From contig CANPZO010000005.1 in assembly GCA_947589005.1 (NCBI GenBank), positions 1 to 64,000 on the forward strand: a stretch of 64,000 nucleotides of DNA, in the 5' to 3' direction. The notes beneath the pieces were generated by a model, which worked only from the letters and a program-made list of their open reading frames with translations, searched no databases and had not been told where the DNA came from. The first letter of the stretch is position 1, and each line of letters begins with the position of its first letter. A program made the position numbers and the translations under genes. Shown here one piece after another: positions 7,279-16,369 of the stretch. Origin of the DNA: an uncultured Clostridia bacterium (GTDB taxonomy: Bacteria; Bacillota; Clostridia; UMGS1883).

Positions 7279-8642
7279 CGGACCAAAACAAAGGCTTCGG
7301 CTTGCTGTTTGAAATGGGCTGCGGCAAAACCCTGACGGCCATCGCCGTGGCCGGGGCCGCCTATAAGATGGGCAAGGTCAGGCGGCTGCTGATAGTGGCG
7401 CCGACATCGGTCTGCGCAGTATGGCCGAAAGAATTCCAGGATTACGCAGCATTCCCCTATACAATAAGAACCCTGCTGGGGGAAAAGGGCAAGCGCCTGA
7501 AGGACCTGGGCGACCTGGTAAATTTCCCATACCCGCACCTCAAGGTGGCCGTGATAAACTACGAATCCACCTGGCGGGACGGCATCTTCGAGGCCCTGGT
7601 CGATTTTAACGCCGACATGATAATCGCCGACGAAAGCCAGAGGATCAAAACCCACGACAGCGAGCAAAGCAAGGCCATGCACCAGCTGGGCGACAAGGCC
7701 CGCTACAAAATGATACTGTCGGGGACGCCGGTGCAAAACGAGGCGGTGGACATTTTCAGCCAGTACCGGTTTTTAGACCCTACGATTTACGGATACAATT
7801 TTTACGCTTTCCGGAACCGCTATGCGGTGATGGGGGGCTTCAACAGAAAACAGATCGTGAAGTATAGAGACCTCGACCAACTGATACAGAAAGAACACTC
7901 CATCGCATACAGGGTGACGAAGGAAGAGGCGCTGGACCTGCCGGAACAAACCTTCGAGAATAGATATATAACGCTGTCACCCAAAGAGCGAAACATTTAC
8001 AACCACCTGAAGCGGGACGGCTTCACCGAACTGACGGACAGCGGGACCATAACGGCGACAACAGTCTTGACGAAGCTGCTCCGGCTGCAGCAATTCACCG
8101 GGGGATTTTTAGTAGAAGACGAAGCCGCCCAGCCAAAGCAGGTCAGCACCGGCAAGCTGGACGCCCTGGCGGATATACTGCAGGACTACGTGATTGAGAG
8201 CAAAAAAAAGCTGGTCATCTTCGCCCGCTTCCTGGCAGAGGTCCACGCCATAGAGGCCCTGTGCGGAAAAATGCTGAACAAGCACGGCATGAAAGCCGTG
8301 GCCATATACGGCGAGATCAAAAAGGAAGACCGGGGCGCCATAGTACAGCAGTTTCAGACCGACCCGAAAACAACGGTGTTCATCGGACAGATAGACACGG
8401 CTGGAACCGGCATAACCCTGACGGCGGCCGACACCTGCGTTTATTACAGCGTAAACTTCAACTATGCGGCATACAGTCAAAGCCTGAGCCGCATTCACAG
8501 AATCGGACAGCGGCACCCCTGCACATATATCCACCTGGTAGTGGAAAAATCAGTGGACACCGATATCCTAAAATCACTGTCCAAAAAAGAAGACTTAGCC
8601 AAAGCCGTCGTGGATGACTGGCGGCAATTTTTCACCGAATAG
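7275..8642 (+). CDS. SNF2-family DNA helicase/ATPase core
   Basis: 455 residues. Motif I EMGCGKT lies only about 13 residues from the start. Motif II is IIADESQ, motif III LSGTPVQNE, and motif VI SLSRIHRIGQR, with the two RecA lobes in normal order. ATG 7275 (ATGA overlap) is preferred; upstream in-frame sequence lies in the preceding gene. The family normally has 30-100 residues including a Q-like motif before motif I. Those are missing here and are found in the gene at 4759-5124. Likely acts in phage replication or recombination. Confidence 0.9.
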   Translation: MTDQNKGFGLLFEMGCGKTLTAIAVAGAAYKMGKVRRLLIVAPTSVCAVWPKEFQDYAAFPYTIRTLLGEKGKRLKDLGDLVNFPYPHLKVAVINYESTWRDGIFEALVDFNADMIIADESQRIKTHDSEQSKAMHQLGDKARYKMILSGTPVQNEAVDIFSQYRFLDPTIYGYNFYAFRNRYAVMGGFNRKQIVKYRDLDQLIQKEHSIAYRVTKEEALDLPEQTFENRYITLSPKERNIYNHLKRDGFTELTDSGTITATTVLTKLLRLQQFTGGFLVEDEAAQPKQVSTGKLDALADILQDYVIESKKKLVIFARFLAEVHAIEALCGKMLNKHGMKAVAIYGEIKKEDRGAIVQQFQTDPKTTVFIGQIDTAGTGITLTAADTCVYYSVNFNYAAYSQSLSRIHRIGQRHPCTYIHLVVEKSVDTDILKSLSKKEDLAKAVVDDWRQFFTE

Positions 8643-8698
8643 CTGAACCGCCCTCCGGGGCTTTTCAGATAAAAATCTTAAAGAAAGGATGACGCACA

Positions 8699-9139
8699 AT
8701 GACCCTGCTTGACATGGTAGAAAATTACCAGGAGCTCCTCGTCGAGAAAGACCGGCTGGCCGAGCTCGCCAAGGAAAACAGCGCCGCCATAGAAGCGGCA
8801 AAAGAAAAGCTGTCCCAGCAGATGGTGGACGATGACTGCCAGAGGATATCCCACGGCGGTTACAGCTTCAGCCTGACGCAGAAGACGGCATACAGCAAAC
8901 GGTCGGAGGCCGACCTCGCCGAAGCCGGGGTGAACTTTCTTGACCGGTTGCGGGAGGAAGGGCTCGGCGACCTGATCGTGGAGACGGTCAATCCCCGAAC
9001 GCTGCAATCAGCGATGACCGCATACGTTGAAGAACACGGCGAACTGACCGAAGGACTGGAGGAAGTGATCAAGTCCTACGAGTACACCGACATCAACCGC
9101 AGAAAAGAAACCAAGAAAACAGGAGGCAAAAAAGCATGA
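8699..9139 (+). CDS. Conserved-type replication-module protein, 146 aa
   Basis: Follows an AAAGGATG ribosome site. Residues 1-50 are a coiled coil. A beta-rich stretch ISHGGYSFSLTQKTAYSKRS and a basic C-terminus (RRKETKKTGGKKA) follow. Small phage proteins of this make-up sit next to nuclease, helicase and ssDNA-binding genes, but I cannot name its activity. Overlaps the next gene at ATGA. Confidence 0.7.
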   Translation: MTLLDMVENYQELLVEKDRLAELAKENSAAIEAAKEKLSQQMVDDDCQRISHGGYSFSLTQKTAYSKRSEADLAEAGVNFLDRLREEGLGDLIVETVNPRTLQSAMTAYVEEHGELTEGLEEVIKSYEYTDINRRKETKKTGGKKA

Positions 9140-9597
9140 GTAAGAAACAGTACACGCAACTGACAGCCAGCGCCAACGGCGAGCTGGCAAGAGAAATTCA
9201 GGAAATAACCTCGGACGCAATCACACAGGCCATGGATGCGATCACATCCTCGGAGCCGGAACCGTCAAGCATACATAACCGCCATGAGGCTTACGGCGTG
9301 GCGGCGGAGCACTACTCCAAAATGCTGGCCGTGACCAAAAGCATCGGCAAAGACCTTGATGGGCTGCTGAGCACACTCCCCCGCCCCAAGTATTCGGCGG
9401 TGGAAGCCATGTCCTCGGTAGTAAACGGGGTTATGGCCCTGGCTGATGCGGCAATAGAAGCAGCGGCACAATTCCGGCGCACCCTGTCCGACCTCTACGA
9501 GGTGGAAGAACAGGGCCACGAGGAACCGGCAGAATACGAACAGGCCAGCCTTGACGATAGCTTCGACGAAGCGCCCGCCAACGAAGAAGAAGAATAA
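9136..9597 (+). CDS. Hypothetical helical phage protein, 153 aa
   Basis: Mostly helical, with an acidic C-terminal third (EEQGHEEPAEYEQASLDD) ending NEEEE. No catalytic motif. Its place between the helicase and the ssDNA-binding-like protein implies a replication accessory role, by context only. Confidence 0.65.
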   Translation: MSKKQYTQLTASANGELAREIQEITSDAITQAMDAITSSEPEPSSIHNRHEAYGVAAEHYSKMLAVTKSIGKDLDGLLSTLPRPKYSAVEAMSSVVNGVMALADAAIEAAAQFRRTLSDLYEVEEQGHEEPAEYEQASLDDSFDEAPANEEEE

Positions 9598-9615
9598 AAA
9601 CAGGAGGATATAACA

Positions 9616-10491
9616 ATGACTAAGAAGAACGAAACAGCCCTCGCCCCGGTGGACAGCTTCGCAATCGCCAACCGCTATGAGGGCATGGACCCCGAACTGC
9701 TGGACGAGCTGAAGGACCAGCTGGACGATCTGGACGATGACGGCAGCATTGACTGCCGGACAATAAAAATCCCTGCCGGAGGCGGCACAAGTTTTGAAGT
9801 ACAGAACGGCAACGGCGACGACACCGATCCGGCCAAGACCATAGACGCTGTAATAATTTTCACCCACCGGCTGAACGGATATTGGCCGAAAAGCCTCGGC
9901 GACGGCGACGGCGAAGACAAAATACCGGCCTGTTCCAGCATGGACGGCAAGACCGGCGTATGCAGAGAGACCGGCGAGGTGCGGTCTTGCGAGAACTGCC
10001 CCTTTAATGAATACGGCACAGCCATCGACAACCGGGGCGACTTGGGCCGGGGCAAAGCCTGTAAAAATATGCGCCGCCTATACTTAATGCAGGACGGCGA
10101 CCCCAACTTTTATCTGCTGTCCATACCGCCCACGTCCATCAGGGACGTGAACAAGCAGCTGAAAAAGATAATCAGCGCCGGGAATCCATACACCAGCCTG
10201 ATCGTTACGCTTCGCCTGGAGAAAACCGCCAACCAGGGCGGCCTGCCATACAGCAAAGTGGTGATCGAACAAAAGGGACTGCTGCCCCCCGAGGCAGCGG
10301 CCAAGGCGCTGATCATGCGCCGCCAGATAAAGGAGCAGTACAAGGACATGGCGATCACCCTTGACGATTACACATCCGCACCGGCGCAGGAAGCAGCCGT
10401 CCACCAGCAGACACCTTCCCCCGACGCAGCGCCCGAAGCGCCCGAATTCGTGGAGGCCGTGCCGATGAGCGACAGCGATCTCCCGCTATAA
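9616..10491 (+). CDS. Putative phage ssDNA-binding-like replication protein
   Basis: 291 residues. The N-terminal region is acidic. The core contains a four-cysteine cluster (GVCRETGEVRSCENCPFNEYG) followed by a beta-rich domain (FYLLSIPPTSIRDVN). The C-terminus is acidic and disordered and ends SDSDLPL, close to the SSB C-terminal tip that recruits replication proteins. Together with its position before the primase this suggests ssDNA binding. The fold is not proven. Confidence 0.6.
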   Translation: MTKKNETALAPVDSFAIANRYEGMDPELLDELKDQLDDLDDDGSIDCRTIKIPAGGGTSFEVQNGNGDDTDPAKTIDAVIIFTHRLNGYWPKSLGDGDGEDKIPACSSMDGKTGVCRETGEVRSCENCPFNEYGTAIDNRGDLGRGKACKNMRRLYLMQDGDPNFYLLSIPPTSIRDVNKQLKKIISAGNPYTSLIVTLRLEKTANQGGLPYSKVVIEQKGLLPPEAAAKALIMRRQIKEQYKDMAITLDDYTSAPAQEAAVHQQTPSPDAAPEAPEFVEAVPMSDSDLPL

Positions 10492-10501
10492 ATAAAACGG
10501 C

Positions 10502-10529
10502 GTGGGGCGCCTGAAACATGGCGCCCCAC
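10502..10529 (+). promoter_or_regulatory. Perfect 10-bp hairpin upstream of primase
   Basis: GTGGGGCGCC (10502-10511) pairs exactly with GGCGCCCCAC (10520-10529) across an 8-nt loop. It is followed by A-rich sequence and not by a T-run, and ends about 10 nt before the primase ribosome site. More likely an mRNA stability or translation element than a terminator. Confidence 0.5.
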
Positions 10530-10553
10530 ACAAAATAAAGGTGGTGGTGAAAC

Positions 10554-13292
10554 GTGGCGGCGAGAGAACAAGTCAACCTTGACCGGCTGGTGAATTACCG
10601 TGAAGAATACACATCGGTCATACAGAAACACAAAATCACCGGGGACAACCTGATCGGCCTGTGCCCGTTCCACGAGGACAACAAGGACAGCTTCTCGGTG
10701 GATCTGAAAACGGGACAGTGGCACTGCTTCGCCGAGGACGAGGGCGGCAACTTCGTTTCCTTCTGGGCCCGGCTATACAACATGGACACCAAGGACGCCT
10801 ACAAGGCGATACTTGAGAAATACGGCGTCTGGGACAGCGGGGCGGTGGAAAAGCCAAAGACGAAAACCGCCCTCGCACCCTATACCGTTAAACAATATTG
10901 TTGGGAAAAACACCTGCCCCCGGATTTCATTGAACAGGTCTGTCATGTGACCACGGCCAAAGAGCGGGACGGCACGACATACCTGCGCATCCCCTATTTG
11001 GACGAAGACGGGCAGGAAGCTACGTTTAGGAAGCGTTTCGGCAACAAGGAGTTCCGCTGGCGGAAAAATTCTACCGGAAAGATTTGTCTATACGGGGCTT
11101 GGCGGCTGCCGGAGTTCCGCCGGGGCGGCTGGGTGGTAATGGTCGAAGGTGAAAGCGACACGCAAAGTCTGTGGCTGATGGACATCCCCGCTCTTGGCGT
11201 GGCCGGGGCGTCCATGTTCAAACCGGAACAGGCGGCGGCCCTGCAAGACATGAAGGTGTACATACATCAGGAACCGGATCGGGGCGGCGAGACGTTTTTC
11301 AACAAGGTAACGAAGGGCCTCCGGGACGGCGGCTTCATCGGCACGGCGCACCGTTGGACCTGTGGACGGATGGGCGTGAAGGACCCGTCCGAGCTGTACA
11401 TGAAACACGGCAAGACCGAGGCGGCCCGAATGATAACCGAGGCCCTCAAGGGCGCCGAACCCGTGGACCTGAACAAGGAACAAATACCGGAATCAATAAC
11501 CGGGGCACCGATAAACCTCCGCCAGCCGGAGGGCTGGGTCTATTCGGAAAAGGGCATCAGCCAAATCGACGAAAAGAAATTCACGCCGACAAACATCTGC
11601 CGAACGCCGATAATACTGACACAGCGGCTGAAAAGCATTGAGACCGGCGAGGAGAAAATCGAAGTGGCCTTTAAGCGGGACGATCAGTGGCACACTGCCA
11701 TATACCCTCGGTCAACGATTTTTTCAAATAGGAGTATAACCGTATTGGCAGACCTGGGCTGCACCATCACCAGCGAAAACGCCAAAAAGGTGGTGGGCTT
11801 CCTGGGGGCGCTGGAAGCTGAAAACATAGATGTAATACCCAAGGCCGACGCAGCCTCAACCTTCGGATGGCAGCCGGGAAAGCGTTTCATACCCGGACAC
11901 GATAAGGACATAGTCCTGGACATCGACCCATCACAGCGGGGAATGGCAGCGGCGTACTGCCAAAACGGGACCATGGAAAACTGGATCGACCACATGGCGG
12001 CACACCGGGCAAGGGACAAATTCAGGTTTATATTGGCGGCCAGCTTCGCCGCCCCGCTGCTAAGAATCGTGAAGCAAAGAATATTTTTTGTATACAACTG
12101 GGGCGGCTCCAAGGGCGGAAAGACCGCAGCGCTGAAAGCGGCCCTCTCCGCCTGGGGCGACCCGGAGCGGCTGATGGTAAATTTCAACGCCACCCAGGTG
12201 GGCCTTGAGCGGACAGCGGGATTTTACTGCGACCTGCCGCTGGGCATAGACGAACGCCAGCTGGCGGGCAACAACCAGGGAACGCTGGAAAAAATCGTTT
12301 ATATGATAGCATCCGGCACCGGAAAAATACGTGGCGCCAAGGGCGGCGGCATTCAGGCCATCCAACAGTGGCGCACCGTGGCCATCGCCACCGGCGAGGA
12401 ACCACTAAGCACGGACACAACGCAGACGGGCGTCAGCACCCGTGTGCTGGAAATATACGGCGCTCCTTTTGACGACGAACAGGACGCCGGGCTAATGCAC
12501 CAACAGGCGGCGAGCGACTGCGGCTGGGCCGGACCCGCATTCATCGAAAAAATAATAGGCCTGGACGAACGGGCAATCTGCGACGCCTACGACGATATGC
12601 AGCTTCACGTCCGGGATTTCAGCGAGGGAAAAAACGGCTCGCACATTTCCGGCATAGCGGCGGTGGCCCTGGCCGACGCCATGATCGACAGCTGGTTCTT
12701 CGGCGGCAGCCCCGACGCAGCTCCGCCCCCCGAGCTGCACGCACAGCCCCCGACGTTTTTGGAACAGTTGGGCGTGGAGCATGGCAGCTGGATCAGGGCC
12801 AGAGGCATGGCCCAGCGGATACTGATCGAACAGGTGGAGAGCAACAGCACCGACGTAAACGAAAACGCAGTACAGTTTATAGTGGACTGGGTGCTGTCGA
12901 ACAAGGCATTTTTCAAGGCAAATTCAATCGGGACGTGCTTCGGAACGTTTTCGGAGGAAGGGAACATCGTTTATATTTTCCCCTCGGTACTGAACCAGGC
13001 GCTAACGAAAGCCGGCTTTTCCCCACGAAAGACCATGAAATACATGGCCGACCAGGGACTGATCACGGCCACCACCGCCAAGGGCGGGAAAAAGGTTTAC
13101 TCAATCATAAAATGGTTCGAGAACAGAAGCTGCCGGTTTGTAGAATTCTTCATCGGTCAGCTTTCCGCAGCGCAAGACCCCATCGACAGCATGGACGAAG
13201 AACCGCAGCGGCCACAGACCGGCCCGGAATATGACCAGGCCACAATGGGCGAATACACAAATTACAGCGGGGACGATGACCTGCCATTTTAA
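10554..13292 (+). CDS. Primase-helicase: CHC2 / TOPRIM / DUF927
   Basis: 912 residues from GTG 10554 after AAAGGTGGTGG. Residues 35-70 are a CHC2 zinc finger (CPFH, then HCFAEDEGGN); Cys37, His40 and Cys58 are present, but the fourth ligand is Glu61. Residues about 192-265 are a TOPRIM domain (VMVEGESD). Residues about 390-660 are a DUF927 ATPase with the P-loop GGSKGGKTAAL near 517-527. The protein ends GDDDLPF, which matches the SSB acidic tip. It should synthesise primers and unwind DNA for phage replication, and is the last gene before the repeat array. Confidence 0.9.
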   Translation: MAAREQVNLDRLVNYREEYTSVIQKHKITGDNLIGLCPFHEDNKDSFSVDLKTGQWHCFAEDEGGNFVSFWARLYNMDTKDAYKAILEKYGVWDSGAVEKPKTKTALAPYTVKQYCWEKHLPPDFIEQVCHVTTAKERDGTTYLRIPYLDEDGQEATFRKRFGNKEFRWRKNSTGKICLYGAWRLPEFRRGGWVVMVEGESDTQSLWLMDIPALGVAGASMFKPEQAAALQDMKVYIHQEPDRGGETFFNKVTKGLRDGGFIGTAHRWTCGRMGVKDPSELYMKHGKTEAARMITEALKGAEPVDLNKEQIPESITGAPINLRQPEGWVYSEKGISQIDEKKFTPTNICRTPIILTQRLKSIETGEEKIEVAFKRDDQWHTAIYPRSTIFSNRSITVLADLGCTITSENAKKVVGFLGALEAENIDVIPKADAASTFGWQPGKRFIPGHDKDIVLDIDPSQRGMAAAYCQNGTMENWIDHMAAHRARDKFRFILAASFAAPLLRIVKQRIFFVYNWGGSKGGKTAALKAALSAWGDPERLMVNFNATQVGLERTAGFYCDLPLGIDERQLAGNNQGTLEKIVYMIASGTGKIRGAKGGGIQAIQQWRTVAIATGEEPLSTDTTQTGVSTRVLEIYGAPFDDEQDAGLMHQQAASDCGWAGPAFIEKIIGLDERAICDAYDDMQLHVRDFSEGKNGSHISGIAAVALADAMIDSWFFGGSPDAAPPPELHAQPPTFLEQLGVEHGSWIRARGMAQRILIEQVESNSTDVNENAVQFIVDWVLSNKAFFKANSIGTCFGTFSEEGNIVYIFPSVLNQALTKAGFSPRKTMKYMADQGLITATTAKGGKKVYSIIKWFENRSCRFVEFFIGQLSAAQDPIDSMDEEPQRPQTGPEYDQATMGEYTNYSGDDDLPF

Positions 13293-13301
13293 CCCCGAAA
13301 A

Positions 13302-13596
13302 CCTTACACCTAAAAAATAGGTGTAAGGTTAGGTGTAAGGTTAGGTGTAAGGCGAAAAAACCGCAAAGCACAGGGCTTTTTTAACAACCTATTACACTAC
13401 CTTACACCTATTACACAAAAAATATATACCAAAATAAAATTTTTTGCAAGATTGCAAGATTTTTTGACATAAGGTGCATATTTATAAAAAATTGGTATGT
13501 ATTTAAAAATTAGGTGTAAGGAAAAAAATAATAGGCTGAAAGCCCAGCAATACGGGAAAATTCACCTTACACCTAAATATAAAAATAGTTGTAAGG
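13302..13596. repeat. Iteron-like array, candidate replication origin
   Basis: The 11-mer TAGGTGTAAGG occurs on the plus strand at 13318, 13330, 13342 (12-bp period) and 13511. It occurs on the minus strand at 13302-13312, 13400-13410 and 13565-13575. A one-mismatch copy is at 13586-13596. Between them is a very AT-rich stretch (13417-13510). The segment 13293-13620 contains no gene and follows the primase directly, as expected for an origin. The first two copies can also form a hairpin that might terminate the operon. Confidence 0.75.
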
Positions 13597-13620
13597 TAAT
13601 GAAAAACCAGCAAGGAAAGG

Positions 13621-14232
13621 ATGGAGAAGCGCATGGAAGAAGTAAACCGGCGAATGCAACAGTTTGAAAAGGATTTCGGCAAGCTGAAAGCCAACCGTGC
13701 AAAAGTACCGTTGGAGCTGCTGCGGACACAGTACGCCAAGTCCTACAACGCACTGACCGGCGACATAGGCGAATTCGTGGAATGGTTCATGGACCTATTC
13801 TTCACCGGGCCGTCGATGCCACTGCACCCGAAGGATGAAGCCGGGAACAAGTGGCGGGCCGACAGGGAGGCCGGGATCAGGCAGGAGGAAAAGCAGCCGG
13901 GCGGACTTTACGACCAGGCACGGGCCGCCCTGATCGACAGCCTGGACCGGCAGCTCTACGAGGCCAAGGTCATGGAGCTGTACAACCGGCTGCGCCGGGA
14001 GGTGTGGGACCCGTACCAACAGCGTTATAACAAATGGGTGGGCAAGCCCGGCAACCGTTGGATTTATAACAGCTTGTGGGGCGCCTTCTGGCTCCCACGG
14101 CCAGAGTGCAAGGACGGCGGCTGGTGGATAGACCGGGAACACAACCACGTCCGCAGCGGATACCCGCCGAACATAGGACCGGACCCGGAGGGAGATAAAC
14201 AACAAAAAAGCGAGGTAAGTAACAATGACTAA
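13621..14232 (+). CDS. Hypothetical phage protein, 203 aa
   Basis: Preceded by CAAGGAAAGG; ATG 13633 is an alternative start. The N-terminal 35 residues form a charged coiled coil. The rest is rich in Trp and Tyr (YNSLWGAFWLPRPECKDGGWW). No motif recognised. First gene after the putative origin; overlaps the next by 8 bp. Confidence 0.7.
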   Translation: MEKRMEEVNRRMQQFEKDFGKLKANRAKVPLELLRTQYAKSYNALTGDIGEFVEWFMDLFFTGPSMPLHPKDEAGNKWRADREAGIRQEEKQPGGLYDQARAALIDSLDRQLYEAKVMELYNRLRREVWDPYQQRYNKWVGKPGNRWIYNSLWGAFWLPRPECKDGGWWIDREHNHVRSGYPPNIGPDPEGDKQQKSEVSNND

Positions 14233-14671
14233 AAACCATATTGACATTGACGACGTTGCCAAAATGCTCGGCGTGGAGCGGGGCGAAGATTTTCAAATAA
14301 TTGGAGACCTGGGTCCGGTATATTATTTTCTCGAGCACGATGGACTAAAAAAATATAATAACAATATCGGCTTCGTAGAAGAGGACGATCACACTCTCGT
14401 GAAACTGCTCACCGGCGAAAAAGAAATCGTTCGTCGGCCATGGAGGCCGAAGTTGGGCCAAGCGTACTGGTACGTCAGCGCCAGAAAAGTCGGTGACGAC
14501 TGGTGCCGCAAGCCTGCGGAAACCAAATACGTCAGGAGCGGGTTAGATTTATGCCTTATCGCCATGGGGAACTGCTTTCCGACAGAGAAAGCAGCAAAAG
14601 AAGCCATACCGGATATAATAAAATTATACGAGGATACAAGAAGGATGGTGGAAGGAGAATATGAAAAATGA
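14225..14671 (+). CDS. Hypothetical phage protein, 148 aa
   Basis: Central repeat-like stretch RPWRPKLGQAYWYVS and a C-terminal segment GNCFPTEKAAKEAI, a pattern seen in small unassigned phage proteins that carry a degenerate Trp/Tyr-rich domain. Overlaps the next gene at ATGA. Confidence 0.7.
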   Translation: MTKNHIDIDDVAKMLGVERGEDFQIIGDLGPVYYFLEHDGLKKYNNNIGFVEEDDHTLVKLLTGEKEIVRRPWRPKLGQAYWYVSARKVGDDWCRKPAETKYVRSGLDLCLIAMGNCFPTEKAAKEAIPDIIKLYEDTRRMVEGEYEK

Positions 14672-14928
14672 GAACATCAAACTGCAAGGGCTGCGGAACG
14701 TCCATTGTATGGATACAAACCGGCACAGGAAAATCAATGCCATGCAATGAGACCCCCGTATACTACATTGAAAAACCACGCACAGGGAAAAAGAAAATCG
14801 TAACACCCAACGGAGAAGTTATATCCTGCGAATACACAGACAACCCGAGCAAGGCCACCGGCACAGGATTTGTCCCTCACTGGGCGACCTGCCCGCAATC
14901 GGAACGGTTTAAGCGGAAAAAGTTATGA
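14668..14928 (+). CDS. Zinc-binding phage protein, 86 aa
   Basis: CKGCGTSIVWIQTGTGKSMPCN at the N-terminus and HWATCPQSERFKRKK at the end supply four Cys/His ligands for a small zinc-ribbon fold. The two halves enclose a beta hairpin with a GKKKIVTPNG turn. Function unknown. Confidence 0.72.
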   Translation: MRTSNCKGCGTSIVWIQTGTGKSMPCNETPVYYIEKPRTGKKKIVTPNGEVISCEYTDNPSKATGTGFVPHWATCPQSERFKRKKL

Positions 14929-14950
14929 AAGGGGTCAAGGAGGAAGCAAT

Positions 14951-15682
14951 ATGAACATTCAAAACAACATCGCCCGGTTCGAGGCGGAAATGGCAACCGT
15001 TCAGCGGCCCGGCATGGACAAACTGATGGAGTTCATACGGAAAAGCGATTTTTACACCGCCCCGGCAAGTACAAAGTATCACCTCAGCTGCGAGGGCGGG
15101 CTTTTGCAGCACAGCCTCAACGTGCTGGACGCTTTGCAGAATATATTATATTTTGCGGCAGACAACAAATATTTTTACAATGTTGCCGGCCGCAGCCACT
15201 GTGTAATCCCATCGGACAGCGTCACAATAACGGCTCTCCTTCACGATATATGCAAAACATATTTTTATACTATCAGCTATCGCCGGGCAAGAAAGCCGGG
15301 AACCAACGAATGGGGCGACGTGCCATATTACACCGTGGAAGACAAGATGCCGCTGGGCCACGGGCCGAAAAGCGCCATGATCATAAAACAGTACATACCG
15401 CTGACCTCGCCGGAATTGTATGCAATATGGTGGCACATGGGCTTCACGGACGCAGCGGACACGTTGGCCCTCAGCGGGGCAATAGACAAGTACCCGCTGG
15501 TCTGGGCGCTGCACAGCGCCGACATGATGGCCTCCCATTTCATGGAAGACAAGACCGACAACAAGAGGGAATTTCAGTACACGGAGCCGGAAGCGCCCGG
15601 GATCGACGACGGCGAGAGCGGCGGCGAGTGGGCCGACGCCCCGGCCATAGGAGGGGAGGCGCTCACCGATGCCGCAAATTAG
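14951..15682 (+). CDS. HD-domain phosphohydrolase
   Basis: 243 residues. ATG 14951 follows AAGGAGGAAG, which decides the start. GGLLQHSLNVL and ALLHDICKTYFY give the H...HD metal ligands, and a third His (GHGPKSAMIIK) and an Asp (LHSADMMASH) complete the set. HD proteins hydrolyse nucleotides or cleave phosphoester bonds. In phages they may alter nucleotide pools; the substrate cannot be told here. Confidence 0.85.
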   Translation: MNIQNNIARFEAEMATVQRPGMDKLMEFIRKSDFYTAPASTKYHLSCEGGLLQHSLNVLDALQNILYFAADNKYFYNVAGRSHCVIPSDSVTITALLHDICKTYFYTISYRRARKPGTNEWGDVPYYTVEDKMPLGHGPKSAMIIKQYIPLTSPELYAIWWHMGFTDAADTLALSGAIDKYPLVWALHSADMMASHFMEDKTDNKREFQYTEPEAPGIDDGESGGEWADAPAIGGEALTDAAN

Positions 15683-16133
15683 TTTAAAGGCCTTGAGAAT
15701 TGCAGCCCGAACGCTGGACCGGGAACACATGACGAAATGGCTGCAGGATGCCACGGGAAAGGCAAAAATCACCGCCGCCGAATTCAACGAGATCATGCGC
15801 CAGCACCTACCAAAAGAAAGCCAATATCAGGCCGAGGTCATGTGCTTTATAGCCACGAATTACCCGGACGGCTTCGTCTGGAAGGCTGCGGCGGGGCCGT
15901 ATTGCAGACAAGGCATTCCGGACGTTTGCGCAATAATAGACGGTCACTTCTTCGCTTTCGAGATCAAGCGGCCATTCATCGGAAAACTTTCAAAGCTGCA
16001 GGAACTGACCATTGCAAACATAAACAAGGCCGGGGGAACCGCCGCCGTGATTTCCTTTGACTACCAGGCCAAAGAGGTGATAGAAAATGTTATTTCCGGA
16101 TACCGCTATAAATTGAAGTCGGCGAGAGCTTGA
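15669..16133 (+). CDS. VRR-NUC type nuclease
   Basis: 154 residues. The PD-(D/E)XK core is GIPDVCAIIDGHFFAFEIKRP, followed by KLSKLQELTIANINKAGGTA, the arrangement of stand-alone VRR-NUC proteins of phages (Holliday-junction or flap nucleases). The N-terminal 45 residues are an extra helical region. It overlaps the preceding gene by 14 bp. Confidence 0.87.
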   Translation: MPQISLKALRIAARTLDREHMTKWLQDATGKAKITAAEFNEIMRQHLPKESQYQAEVMCFIATNYPDGFVWKAAAGPYCRQGIPDVCAIIDGHFFAFEIKRPFIGKLSKLQELTIANINKAGGTAAVISFDYQAKEVIENVISGYRYKLKSARA

Positions 16134-16357
16134 TCACCTTAAGCCGGGCCGTGAGCAGCCTCGCCGAGACGTGGGCAAAATTCTGGGAGACGCTTCACGG
16201 CAAATACGGCGACTGCCAGGAAACAATTTCATACAGGGCGGTCGCAACAGGCAGACAATATCACATCTATATGAACGGGCGACCAAGAGTAAGAAAAAAG
16301 TGGGAAAAGGTATTCAAGCGACGGCTCTGGAAAGAAATGAGCCGATATTTTCAGTAG
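16130..16357 (+). CDS. Small basic phage protein, 75 aa
   Basis: TTG start fused to the previous stop (TTGA). Basic and Trp-rich (AETWAKFWETL, RKKWEKVFKRRLWKEM). No recognised domain. Its position between nuclease and late regulator is conserved-looking, but gives no function. Confidence 0.62.
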   Translation: MITLSRAVSSLAETWAKFWETLHGKYGDCQETISYRAVATGRQYHIYMNGRPRVRKKWEKVFKRRLWKEMSRYFQ

Positions 16358-16369
16358 GAGGGACCAAAA

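Noticed and set aside
13302-13596. CRISPR-like array
   Set aside because: The 11-bp repeats are in both orientations with irregular or 1-bp gaps, and there are no unique spacers or cas genes.
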